DNA from: Mageeibacillus sp. UBA5438 | Lineage (GTDB): Bacteria; Bacillota; Clostridia; Saccharofermentanales; DTU023 | DNA length: 20,177 nt | NCBI GenBank assembly: GCA_002427535.1 | Contig: DIRK01000055.1 | Coordinates: 1 to 20,177 of the forward strand | Direction of reading: 5' to 3' | Part shown: positions 8,797-16,154 of the stretch, piece after piece | Layout: every line of letters starts with the position of its first letter | Position numbering within the stretch: position 1 is the stretch's first letter | The notes under the pieces: model-generated | Seen by the model: the letters and a program-made list of their open reading frames with translations, nothing else | What the model was told of the DNA's origin: nothing | Database searches by the model: none | Position numbers and translations under genes: made by a program

Positions 8797-10318
8797 CGCG
8801 CTCGGCTGCCCCTTCTTCGGCCCCCAGCGGTTTCATCGTCGGGAATAGCAAGACGTCACGGATGGACGGCTCACCGGTCAACAGCATGACCAGGCGGTCG
8901 ATGCCGATGCCCAGGCCTCCTGTCGGCGGCATGCCGTACTCGAGTGCCTCAACGAAGTCCTCGTCGGGTAATTGGGCTTCCTCGTCGCCCTGATCGTGCC
9001 GGCGTTGCTGGTCGGCAAAGCGTCGGCGCTGGTCGTAGGGGTCGTTCAGTTCGGAGTAGGCGTTGCCGTACTCGCGACCCACGACAAAGACTTCAAAACG
9101 CTCGGTCAACCGGCCCCGGGTGCCCGGCTTAATCTTCGTCAAGGGCGAGATCTCAATGGGATAGTCCATAATGAAGGTCGGCTGGATGAGTTTTTCTTCG
9201 GCAAAGGCTTCAAAGCAGGCGTTCAGCACTTCGCCCCAGGTCATCTTGGTCGTCATGTCGGGCAGGCCGTAGGCCTTGGCGGCGTCACGGGCCGCCTCGT
9301 CCGTATCGAGCGCGTTAAAGTCGAGTCCCGTGTGTTCTTTCACGGCCTCAATCATGGTCAACCGCCTGAAGGGCGGTTTTAAGGAGAGTTGTTCTCCCTG
9401 GTATTCGATGTCGTAGCGGCCGTTAATGGCCATTGAGGCCTTGGCAAACAGGTTTTCGGTTAATTCCATCATGGTGTGGTAGTCGCCGTAGGCCTGATAC
9501 AGTTCGAGCATAGTGAACTCCGGGTTGTGCTTGGTGCTCATCCCTTCGTTTCTAAAATTGCGGCCGATCTCGTACACGCGTTCAAAGCCGCCGACGATGA
9601 GCCGTTTCAGGTAGAGTTCCGGTGACACGCGCAAAAACAGGTCGATATCGAGCGCGTTATGGTGGGTAATAAAGGGCCTTGCGGAAGCGCCGCCCGCGAT
9701 GGTGTTCAGGATGGGGGTTTCCACCTCCAGAAAATCCATCTCATCCAAAGTCTCGCGGATCAGGCGGATAATCCGGCTGCGCTTTTCAAAGCTGTCCCGG
9801 ACATTGGGGTTCACGATGAGATCCAGGTAGCGCTTGCGGTAGCGGGTGTCCGTGTCGCGTAAGCCGTGAAACTTCTCCGGCAAAGGACGTAAGGACTTCG
9901 CAAGCAAGGTAAACGACTCGTTTCGAATCGAAATCTCACCCATCTTCGTGCGGAACACCTCGCCCGTCACCGCGACCAAGTCCCCGATGTCAAGACTCTG
10001 CCAATGCGCGTACCCCTCATCGCCCAAATTATTCAAGCGGCTGAAAATTTGAATCGTCCCCGTGCGGTCGAGTAAATCTGAAAAAGAAACCTTGCCCATG
10101 CCGCGTTTTGCCTTAATACGTCCTGCGACCTTGACGGTCTTGTTTTCAAAATGCTCGAAATCGGAGACAATCTCGCCCGCGTGATGCTCAACATCTATAT
10201 GGGTCAGAAGGTAAGGACTCTCCCCTTTTGCTTCTAGTTCACGCAGTTTTTCTAAACGGTGTCGCATCTGCTCCGGCAGATCGTCCGCTCTATCCTGTTC
10301 GATATGTTCTGTGCTCAT
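8786..10318 (-). CDS. lysS: Lysyl-tRNA synthetase, class II
   Basis: A 510-aa enzyme that charges tRNA-Lys. The N-terminal OB-fold anticodon-binding domain is at about residues 60-150 (VKVAGRIKAKRGMGKVSFSDL). The class II core has motif 1 near FLEVETPILNTIAGGASARPF, motif 2 in YEIGRNFRNEGMSTKHNPEFTMLE, and motif 3 in GLGIGIDRLVMLL near the C-terminus. REYGNAYSELNDP and EYGMPPTGG are LysS signatures. The length is normal for bacteria. The start ATG overlaps the greA stop in an ATGA arrangement, with AAGGGA just upstream as ribosome binding site. The gene is followed by UDG with an 11-bp overlap. The greA-lysS pairing is common in Bacillota. Confidence 0.97.
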   Translation of the reverse strand: MSTEHIEQDRADDLPEQMRHRLEKLRELEAKGESPYLLTHIDVEHHAGEIVSDFEHFENKTVKVAGRIKAKRGMGKVSFSDLLDRTGTIQIFSRLNNLGDEGYAHWQSLDIGDLVAVTGEVFRTKMGEISIRNESFTLLAKSLRPLPEKFHGLRDTDTRYRKRYLDLIVNPNVRDSFEKRSRIIRLIRETLDEMDFLEVETPILNTIAGGASARPFITHHNALDIDLFLRVSPELYLKRLIVGGFERVYEIGRNFRNEGMSTKHNPEFTMLELYQAYGDYHTMMELTENLFAKASMAINGRYDIEYQGEQLSLKPPFRRLTMIEAVKEHTGLDFNALDTDEAARDAAKAYGLPDMTTKMTWGEVLNACFEAFAEEKLIQPTFIMDYPIEISPLTKIKPGTRGRLTERFEVFVVGREYGNAYSELNDPYDQRRRFADQQRRHDQGDEEAQLPDEDFVEALEYGMPPTGGLGIGIDRLVMLLTGEPSIRDVLLFPTMKPLGAEEGAAERDEE

Positions 10319-10809
10319 TCATCGAGTCCCTTCGGCTTCGAAATACGAACCACGGAATAGGTCAAAATGCCGGTCGGTGTCTTCACATGGACGACATCGC
10401 CCTTCTTTTTGCCCATGATGGCCTGGCCGACGGGGGAATCGCTCGATAGCTTCCCGATCAGGATGTCTTCCTCCTTGGCGGAGACGATCATGTATTCTTC
10501 TTCCGTCCCGGATTCTTCGTGGCGCAAAAGCACCTGTCCGCCCAAGGTAACGCGTGTACGACTGATGTCTTTTTCGTCGATCACCTTCGCGTTTTTCAAG
10601 ATTTCCTCAATCTCCATGATCCGCAGGTCGTTGTCGGCGTAGGCCTGTTTCGCGTCATCAAATTCAGAGTTCTCCGTGATATCCCCATGGGCGCGCGCTT
10701 CCTTCAATCGCTCGGCGATCTCAGCGGCCACCCGGGTTTTTCTATCTTCAAGTTCCTCTTGGTATTCACGGATCTTCCCGTATGTCATCTCGTAGACTTT
10801 TACTGCCAT
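10315..10809 (-). CDS. greA: Transcription elongation factor GreA
   Basis: A 164-aa factor that enters the RNA polymerase secondary channel and stimulates cleavage of backtracked RNA. The N-terminal coiled coil covers about residues 8-80. The acidic tip is in HGDITENSEFDDAK, where the D and E coordinate the catalytic magnesium. The C-terminal FKBP-like domain includes SPVGQAIMGKKKGDVVHVKTP. The length is close to the usual 157-160 aa. An AGAGGA ribosome binding site precedes the ATG. It is the first gene of a long unit (greA, lysS, UDG, uvrB and possibly beyond) and is preceded by a candidate promoter and hairpin. Confidence 0.96.
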   Translation of the reverse strand: MAVKVYEMTYGKIREYQEELEDRKTRVAAEIAERLKEARAHGDITENSEFDDAKQAYADNDLRIMEIEEILKNAKVIDEKDISRTRVTLGGQVLLRHEESGTEEEYMIVSAKEEDILIGKLSSDSPVGQAIMGKKKGDVVHVKTPTGILTYSVVRISKPKGLDE

Positions 10810-10844
10810 CTTTCGTCTGGTCCTCTTTTCTTCACTCGTTCAGA

Positions 10845-10866
10845 CTGTCCCCCCGAAGGAGAACAG
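10845..10866 (-). other. UUCG-capped stem-loop in the greA leader
   Basis: On the minus strand CTGTTCTCC, TTCG, GGGGGACAG form a 9-bp stem (two G-U pairs) closed by the very stable C(UUCG)G tetraloop. It sits between the guaB stop and the greA start. What follows (TCTGAACGAG) is not T-rich, so it would be a poor intrinsic terminator for guaB. Given the candidate -10 just upstream, the hairpin would lie at the very 5' end of the greA transcript, where such structures usually protect mRNA. Confidence 0.6.
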
Positions 10867-10872
10867 TGAATA

Positions 10873-10881
10873 ATTGTATCA
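10873..10881 (-). promoter_or_regulatory. Candidate extended -10 promoter for greA operon
   Basis: The minus strand reads TGATACAAT, an extended -10 (TGn + TACAAT, one mismatch to TATAAT), 64 bp before the greA ATG and 23 bp past the guaB stop. No convincing -35 is present, which is tolerated at extended -10 promoters. The expected start of transcription falls at about 10866, the first base of the hairpin. Confidence 0.45.
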
Positions 10882-10904
10882 CGTCCACAAAATATCGCCT
10901 AATC

Positions 10905-12413
10905 TCAGCGACCGATGTCACTTTCCTTGTGGATGACGTCGTGGGCGCCGCCCTCGACGATGCTTGTCGGCGAGACAATGGTGAGCCTGGCTTTTTGCTG
11001 GAGTTCCGCGATTGAAACGGAGCCGCAGGCGCACATGGTCGCCTTGATTTTGGCCAGGGTCGTCGCGACGTTGTCAGAAAGTTTACCGGCGTAAGGGACG
11101 TAAGAATCAACGCCCTCTTCAAAGTGCATCTCCCCGTCTTCGCCGCCGTCGTCGTAGCGCTGCCAGTTGCGGGCCCGGTTCGAGCCCTCGCCCCAGTACT
11201 CTTTGACGTAGCTGCCGTTAAACAACACGCGCCGCGTCGGGCTCTCATCAAAGCGGGCAAAGTAGCGCCCCAGCATGAGGAAGTCCGCGCCCATGGCAAG
11301 CGCCAAGGTCATATGGTAGTCGTGCACGATACCGCCGTCGGAGCAAAGCGGGATATAGTCCCCCGTCTCCTTGAACCAGCGGTCGCGGGCCCGGGCGACA
11401 TCCATGAGGGCTGAGGCCTGTCCGCGGCCGATGCCCTTTTGTTCGCGTGTAATGCAAATGGAGCCCCCGCCGATGCCCACCTTGATGAAGGACGCGCCGG
11501 CCTCGGCCAGGAAACGGAATCCCTCTTCGTCAACGACGTTGCCCGCGCCCAGAGGCAGGTCGGGTCCGTATTCATTCCTTATATAGTCGATGGCGTCTTT
11601 TTGCCAGTCTGAAAAACCGTCAGAGGAGTCGATGCAAAGCACGTCACATCCCGCGTCCAAAAGCGCCGGGACGCGCTCTTTGTAATCACGGGTGTTGATG
11701 CCGGCCCCCACGAGCAGACGCTTATGCGCGTCGAGCATCTCGCCGGGGTTCGCTTTGTGCTGGTCGTAGTCCTTACGAAACACAAGCGACACAAGGCGCC
11801 CTTCCTCATCCAGGATCGGGACCTGGTTCAGCTTGTGATCCCAGATGAGATCGTTCGCTTCACTCAAAGTGATGCCTTCACGTCCGAAGACAATGTCTTC
11901 TAAGGGGGTCATGAAGGATGAAACCGGTGTGTCGGGATCGAGGCGCGACACCCGGTAGTCACGGCTCGTGACGATGCCCAGTAGTTTGCCGTTCGAGGTC
12001 CCGTCGTGCGTGATCGGGACGGTGGAGTGGCCGGTTCTTTTTTTCAGTTTCACGATGTCGGACAGTTTCGCCTCCACCGACAAGTTGCTGTCGCTGGGCA
12101 CGAAACCTGCCTTGAAACGCTTGACGCGGCGGATCATTTCGGTTTGGGTGTCAATGCCCTGGGAGCCGAAGATGAAGGCGAGGCCGCCTTCGCGGGCGAG
12201 CGCGACCGCCATGCGGTCGTCTGACACCGCCTGCATGATCGCGGAGACAAGCGGAATGGTCATGGTAATCGGGCAGTCTTCTTGCCCTTTCTTGTATCGG
12301 GTGAGGGGCGCGGACACCGAGACGCGGTCCGGTGTGCACTCGCGCGTCGTCCTGTTGGGAAGGAGCAGAAATTCGCTAAAGGTACGCGAGAGCTCAGGAA
12401 TTAAATGGGACAT
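10905..12413 (-). CDS. guaB: Inosine-5'-monophosphate dehydrogenase
   Basis: A 502-aa enzyme that oxidises IMP to XMP with NAD+, the first committed step to GMP. The barrel starts near residue 50 (TIPLVSAIMQAVSD). A CBS pair is inserted at about residues 105-220 (GHSTVPIT...GIVTSRDYRVS; NQVPILDEEGRLVSLVFRKDY). Catalytic C320 lies in KVGIGGGSICITREQKGIG, and the flap carries the Arg-Tyr pair in RNWQRY. The motif has GGG where the commonest IMPDHs have GPG, a form I associate with a subgroup in anaerobic Bacillota. CBS domains and the R-Y flap argue against GMP reductase. Its ATG follows the pyrG stop with no intervening base (TAAATG), and AGGAG within the pyrG end serves as ribosome binding site. 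Confidence 0.96.
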   Translation of the reverse strand: MSHLIPELSRTFSEFLLLPNRTTRECTPDRVSVSAPLTRYKKGQEDCPITMTIPLVSAIMQAVSDDRMAVALAREGGLAFIFGSQGIDTQTEMIRRVKRFKAGFVPSDSNLSVEAKLSDIVKLKKRTGHSTVPITHDGTSNGKLLGIVTSRDYRVSRLDPDTPVSSFMTPLEDIVFGREGITLSEANDLIWDHKLNQVPILDEEGRLVSLVFRKDYDQHKANPGEMLDAHKRLLVGAGINTRDYKERVPALLDAGCDVLCIDSSDGFSDWQKDAIDYIRNEYGPDLPLGAGNVVDEEGFRFLAEAGASFIKVGIGGGSICITREQKGIGRGQASALMDVARARDRWFKETGDYIPLCSDGGIVHDYHMTLALAMGADFLMLGRYFARFDESPTRRVLFNGSYVKEYWGEGSNRARNWQRYDDGGEDGEMHFEEGVDSYVPYAGKLSDNVATTLAKIKATMCACGSVSIAELQQKARLTIVSPTSIVEGGAHDVIHKESDIGR

Positions 12414-14054
12414 TTACTTCTCTCCTTTTTTGTGTGCGATTGCTTTTTCAAGAAAAGCGATAAACAGCGGATGCGGCCTTGTCGGACGCGATTTGAATTG
12501 CGGGTGGTAGATCGTCCCGACAAAGAAAGGATGATGCGGCCATTCGACGGCCTCCACCAGTTTCCCATCGGGTGACATGCCGGAGTAGCGCAGTCCTGTG
12601 GCCGCCAAAGCCCCTGAATAAGCGGGGTTGAATTCTCGCCTGTGGTGGTGGCGCTCGGAGGCTTCTTCACTGCCATAAATCTTTTCGAGCAAAGATCCTG
12701 CTTCCAATTTCATGGGATGCGCGCCCGATCGCATGGGCAGATCTCCGAAGGGCAGGCAGTCGAGTTGCGCTTTCATTTGTTCGGTGAGGCCGTAGAGGTA
12801 GAAGATATCTTGGCAGGGCGCTTCAATTTCGTCGGTATGGGCGTCTCGGATCCCCGCCTCATGGCGGGCGATATCCACGACGGCCATCTGCATGCCGAGC
12901 CCGATACCAAAGAATGGGGTCTTTAAAGCCCGGGCACTTTTACTGGCTTTAATCATGCCTTCCATGCCGCGGGCACCGAAGCCTCCCGGCACAATGATGG
13001 CATCGACGCCGGACAGGCGTTCATTCACCTGTTCGTCACTTAATGCTTCCAAGGCCTCCGCGTCGACCCAGTCGATGACCGGTTCCACGCCGAGTGCGAT
13101 ACCCGCGTGGTCGAGCGCTTCTAAAACGCTGTAGTAGGCGTCCGCCAGTTCAATGTATTTTCCGACCAGCGCGATGTCGAGACGCTCACGCGGCTTTTTC
13201 GTTTTTTCGACCAAGGCCTTCCAGTCGTCGAGAAAGGGTTCGGGGTGGTCAAGCCCCAGCCGTTCGCAGACAACTTTCGCGAATCCTTCCTTTTCGAAGA
13301 TGAGGGGCAGTTCGTACACGGAATCACAGTCGACGTTCTGGATGACGGAGTCCATGCGGACGTTGCAAAACAGCGCGAGTTTTTCGCGGATGCCCTCGTC
13401 GAGCGGGAATTCGGTGCGACAGACCAGGATATCCGGTTGGATCCCGAAGGACAGTAGCTTCTGCACGCTGTGCTGGGTCGGTTTGGTTTTAATTTCACCC
13501 GGTTTTTTGACATAGGGTAAAAGGGTCACATGGATGAACAGGCAGTTTTCGCGCCCGGCCTCATAGCTGACCTGACGGATGGCTTCAATAAAGGGCTGGC
13601 CTTCCATGTCGCCGATGGTGCCTCCGATTTCGGAGATGACAACGTCCACGCGGCCGTCCTCGGACACTTTGTAGATATGGTCTTTGATTTCGTTGATGAT
13701 ATGCGGTACGACCTGGACGGTTCCGCCGTAGTAACCGCCTGAGCGCTCCCGGTTGATGACGTTGAGGTACACGCGCCCCGAGGTGATGTCACTTTCAGAG
13801 GTGAGGTCGACGTCGGTGAAACGTTCGTAATGCCCGATATCGAGATCGGTTTCAGCGCCGTCTTCGGTGACAAAGATTTCCCCGTGTTGCGTCGGGCTCA
13901 TGAGTGCCGGATCGACGTTGATATACGGGTCGAATTTCTGGTTTCTGACGCTCACGCCACGGGCGATCAATAATCGCCCGAGGGCCGCCGCCGTAATCCC
14001 TTTCCCCAGTCCTGATACCACGCCGCCTGTCACAAAAATATACTTCGTCGCCAT
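12414..14054 (-). CDS. pyrG: CTP synthase with degenerate glutaminase site
   Basis: A 546-aa enzyme that aminates UTP to CTP using ATP. The N-terminal synthetase domain is well conserved: KYIFVTGGVVSGLGKG, QKFDPYINVD, SPTQHGEIFVTEDGAETDLD, GGTVQVVPH, EIGGTIGDMEGQPF and KTKPTQHSVQKLL. The C-terminal class I glutamine amidotransferase domain keeps the oxyanion strand VPGGFG and His517, but the nucleophile elbow reads FFGIGLGMQ (Gly385 for Cys). The last triad segment reads YHPQFKSRP (Gln519 for Glu). The RHRHRYE-type segment is RHHHRRE. Loss of glutamine-dependent activity with retained ammonia-dependent activity is therefore predicted. The start at 14054 (MATKYIF) is preferred over the ATG four codons upstream because GAGGG lies 5 bases before it and it matches the family N-terminus. 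It is directly coupled to guaB. Confidence 0.95.
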   Translation of the reverse strand: MATKYIFVTGGVVSGLGKGITAAALGRLLIARGVSVRNQKFDPYINVDPALMSPTQHGEIFVTEDGAETDLDIGHYERFTDVDLTSESDITSGRVYLNVINRERSGGYYGGTVQVVPHIINEIKDHIYKVSEDGRVDVVISEIGGTIGDMEGQPFIEAIRQVSYEAGRENCLFIHVTLLPYVKKPGEIKTKPTQHSVQKLLSFGIQPDILVCRTEFPLDEGIREKLALFCNVRMDSVIQNVDCDSVYELPLIFEKEGFAKVVCERLGLDHPEPFLDDWKALVEKTKKPRERLDIALVGKYIELADAYYSVLEALDHAGIALGVEPVIDWVDAEALEALSDEQVNERLSGVDAIIVPGGFGARGMEGMIKASKSARALKTPFFGIGLGMQMAVVDIARHEAGIRDAHTDEIEAPCQDIFYLYGLTEQMKAQLDCLPFGDLPMRSGAHPMKLEAGSLLEKIYGSEEASERHHHRREFNPAYSGALAATGLRYSGMSPDGKLVEAVEWPHHPFFVGTIYHPQFKSRPTRPHPLFIAFLEKAIAHKKGEK

Positions 14055-14104
14055 CTTGTCCCTCATCCTTTTGACATCACCGGTTCCGCCATAATTCTTT
14101 AGAT

Positions 14105-14113
14105 ACTATATCA
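14105..14113 (-). promoter_or_regulatory. Candidate extended -10 promoter for pyrG-guaB
   Basis: The minus strand reads TGATATAGT (TGn + TATAGT, one mismatch to TATAAT), 50 bp before the pyrG start. No clear -35 is seen, and the -35 region would fall inside the terminator hairpin of the upstream gene. The form is the same as the candidate greA promoter. Assigned by motif only. Confidence 0.42.
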
Positions 14114-14115
14114 CG

Positions 14116-14142
14116 AAAAGAACCGCCTCCCGAAGGAGGCGG
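14116..14142 (-). terminator. Intrinsic terminator after the first nucleotidase gene
   Basis: On the minus strand CCGCCTCC, TTCG, GGAGGCGG form a perfect 8-bp GC stem with a UUCG loop, followed by TTCTTTT. It lies 46 bp past the stop of the 14189-15940 gene and separates it from pyrG. Confidence 0.85.
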
Positions 14143-14188
14143 CCATTGTTTCATCCTTAAAAAAAGGATTGACATTCACACGCGGTGC

Positions 14189-15940
14189 TTAATGTTCTTC
14201 CCTCTTCCTGCGGCTCATCTGGAAGAAGAGTCCCGCCACAAGGAGCATGACGACGCCCGCGGCGACATAGGTCACAGGTTCACCGGTGGGGACGGTCGGT
14301 TCCATATCTTCTACGGACATGACCATGATGCGGCCGTCCTCGGGGTAGCTAAAGCCTTTGGCGCCCGCTTTTTCACTCAGATCTTCGATCAATTCGATGA
14401 AGGCTTCTAACATCATGCCGTGTTTCAGGATGATTTCCTTGCCTTCGAACATGGTGTAGCCGTCACCGCCGGCGGCCATGAAGTCGTTTGAGGCGAGGGT
14501 GTATTCCTTTTTCAGGTCGATCGGTTTCCCGTCGACCAGGACGTCCGCGATGCGGACGAAAGCTTCTTCTTCGCCCTCACCCTCGGTCACGATGACATAG
14601 GACATGCCCGCGACCTGCGGGAATCCGCCGTTCGGAGCCGGATACTTGCCGGCGCCCCATTCGAGCGCGTCCACAATATCCTGTCCTGTCACCTTGATGA
14701 CGGTGATCAGGTTTCCAAAGGGCAGGACGGCCAGGGCCTGTGCGTAGGTGATGTCGCCTGCCGGAATATTCTCGCGGATGCCGCCGCCGTTGGTCATGGC
14801 GACGTCCGCGCCGGTGGATTTCAACAGCGCGTCGGCGACCATGTCGCCGAGGTTGGTCTCACGGATGCGGACGATGGCAAGGCCTTCGATGTTCTGGAGT
14901 AATAGTTCAGAGGTCTTGCCGATCTTGACGGACATCTCGGTGTCAATCTGGGTCTCGTATTCCGCGACTTTTGCCACCACGGCCGGATCTTCGGCGACGC
15001 CTCTGACGTCTTTAAACGGAATCAATTGGATCTCATCAACAGAGACGCTGTCGCCGACGGTGAGCGTGACTTTACCGATGTTCTCAAAGTATGAGCCTGT
15101 CTGGGCGTACTTCACTTCCTTGCCGTCTTTGTCTTTTACCATGCCTCCATCAGGTAGGCGTGAGTGGCTGTGCCCGTCAATGACAAAGTCGACTCCCGTC
15201 AGTAAGGGGAGCAGTGTGGTCGTACGGATGGATGAGCTTGAATCGATGCCGAGGTGCCCCAGCATGATGACAAAGTCCGCCGCCGGCAGCCCGTCGATAA
15301 CGCCCTGTACGGTCGCCGCGAAGGCCGCAAGGTCGGTTTCACTCCCACCCGCGCCAAAGGACACGCCTGAGGTGTAGTCCGGATGCGCCTTGACTTTTGT
15401 TTCAGGGGTCGCGATCCCGAAGACCACGATCTTCTTGCCGTCCACCTCAAATACTTTATGGTTGGTGGGAAGCAGATTGCTACCATCTTTTTTCAGGTTC
15501 CCCGCCATGATGGGGAAGTCTGCGAATCCATTGAGCTCCAGTAAGCGATCCCTGCCGTAGTCAAACTCGTGGTTTCCGACGGCCATGGCGTCAACACCGG
15601 CAAGGCTCATGAGGTCAATGATGCTCTTGCCCCGACTGACCAGTGAGAACAGCATGCCGTGTACGGCGTCGCCGGCATCCAGGACGATGACTTCGTCCAC
15701 TTCGGCCTTGGCTTTTTCTGCGTCAATAATCGTTTTATAGCGCGCGTAGCCGATCTGTCCCGATTCATTGGGATTGCCGTTTTTATCGAGCTCGGGTGTC
15801 CCGACCCCACGGCCGTGGACATCGTTCGTATGGAAGATAACGACCTTTTTATCGGCCGCAAATACACTCATCCCCGGCAGTAACATGACCAGCATTGCGA
15901 CAACCAGCAAGGCAACGGTCAGTTTACGCAACATTTTCAT
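14189..15940 (-). CDS. Secreted, membrane/wall-anchored 5'-nucleotidase family protein (copy A)
   Basis: A 583-aa UshA/5'-nucleotidase family enzyme predicted to hydrolyse extracellular nucleotides or related phosphoesters. A signal peptide (MKMLRKL + hydrophobic core, cleavage near VFA-AD, residue 29) is followed by a two-metal phosphoesterase domain. Its ligands are D40 and H42 (HTNDVHG), D91 (LDAGD), N123-H124 (GNHEFDYG), H229 (GHLG), and H257 and H259 (DGHSH). The C-terminal nucleotide-binding domain carries MTNGGGIRENIPAGDITYAQ and ASNDFMAAGGDGY. The protein ends PTGE, about 20 hydrophobic residues, then SRRKREEH, like a cell-wall sorting signal but without LPXTG. An AGGAGGG ribosome binding site sets the start. 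It is a tandem paralog of the 16155-17891 gene and shares its Pho-box-like upstream element. Substrate specificity is not determinable. Confidence 0.92.
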   Translation of the reverse strand: MKMLRKLTVALLVVAMLVMLLPGMSVFAADKKVVIFHTNDVHGRGVGTPELDKNGNPNESGQIGYARYKTIIDAEKAKAEVDEVIVLDAGDAVHGMLFSLVSRGKSIIDLMSLAGVDAMAVGNHEFDYGRDRLLELNGFADFPIMAGNLKKDGSNLLPTNHKVFEVDGKKIVVFGIATPETKVKAHPDYTSGVSFGAGGSETDLAAFAATVQGVIDGLPAADFVIMLGHLGIDSSSSIRTTTLLPLLTGVDFVIDGHSHSRLPDGGMVKDKDGKEVKYAQTGSYFENIGKVTLTVGDSVSVDEIQLIPFKDVRGVAEDPAVVAKVAEYETQIDTEMSVKIGKTSELLLQNIEGLAIVRIRETNLGDMVADALLKSTGADVAMTNGGGIRENIPAGDITYAQALAVLPFGNLITVIKVTGQDIVDALEWGAGKYPAPNGGFPQVAGMSYVIVTEGEGEEEAFVRIADVLVDGKPIDLKKEYTLASNDFMAAGGDGYTMFEGKEIILKHGMMLEAFIELIEDLSEKAGAKGFSYPEDGRIMVMSVEDMEPTVPTGEPVTYVAAGVVMLLVAGLFFQMSRRKREEH

Positions 15941-15975
15941 AATTCCCTCCTCTTTATGTCTATTTTTATCCGTTT

Positions 15976-15997
15976 TGGATACAGTTTGATGACAGTT
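15976..15997 (-). promoter_or_regulatory. Pho-box-like direct repeat upstream of nucleotidase A
   Basis: On the minus strand two adjacent 11-bp units read AACTGTCATCA and AACTGTATCCA (8 of 11 identical). CTGTCATCAAACTGTATC closely resembles the E. coli PhoB box (CTGTCAT, 4 bases, CTGTCAT). The inner 18 bp are identical to those upstream of the second nucleotidase, with the same 35-bp spacing to the ATG. GATAAA at 15970-15965 is a possible -10 in both copies. Regulator identity is inferred. Confidence 0.55.
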
Positions 15998-16099
15998 TAT
16001 CAGTTTTACTCACAAATTGCACATAAAGTACGCGCAAATAGCGTTATTTGTTTTGGAGCTGAGTCTAATATAATTTACTAGAATTGAGCTCAGATGGAA
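15998..16099. other. AT-rich intergenic stretch between the nucleotidase genes
   Basis: No credible open reading frame is present. It contains an inverted repeat CAAATA-gcgt-TATTTG at 16035-16050, which might be an operator. It also has an isolated TATAAT on the plus strand at 16069-16074 without a matching -35 or a plus-strand gene to drive. A GTGCAAT on the minus strand at 16022-16016 has a counterpart GTGCAAAT at 17973-17966, about 20 bp upstream of each Pho-box-like element. Confidence 0.35.
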
Positions 16100-16127
16100 G
16101 AAGGGCTGTCCCGCGGGACAGCCCTTC
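16100..16127 (-). terminator. Hairpin terminator after nucleotidase B
   Basis: A perfect 28-bp palindrome begins GAAGGGCTGTCCC and ends GGGACAGCCCTTC. As RNA it folds into a long GC-rich stem 27 bp past the stop of the 16155-17891 gene. The following minus-strand bases TTCCATCTG are only weakly T-rich, so termination may be incomplete. Position and stem strength still make a terminator the best reading. Confidence 0.7.
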
Positions 16128-16154
16128 GATCACCCTCTATTGGGGTTCAATGGT

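Noticed and set aside
10845..10866. Hairpin after guaB considered as an intrinsic terminator
   Set aside because: No T-run follows on the minus strand and two G-U pairs weaken the stem; kept as a leader stem-loop instead.
11968..12510. 180-codon plus-strand open frame across the guaB/pyrG junction
   Set aside because: It is the complement of two well-supported coding regions; composition and lack of family features mark it as a shadow.
14055..14066. pyrG start four codons upstream (MRDK)
   Set aside because: AAAGG touches that ATG with no spacing, while GAGGG is well spaced for the internal ATG, which also matches the family start.
14748..15377. 209-codon plus-strand open frame opposite nucleotidase A
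   Set aside because: It is an antisense shadow of a clear gene in GC-rich codons; its serine/proline-rich translation shows no recognisable domain and no ribosome binding site stands out.
16069..16074. Consensus TATAAT on the plus strand between the nucleotidase genes, possibly driving a small RNA ending in the 16100-16127 hairpin
   Set aside because: There is no acceptable -35, the distance to the hairpin is under 30 bases, and no T-run follows it on the plus strand.
16100..16127. Perfect palindrome considered as a protein-binding site or mobile-element end
   Set aside because: Its place just after a stop codon and its GC-rich stem fit a terminator better, and no target-site duplication or transposase is nearby.
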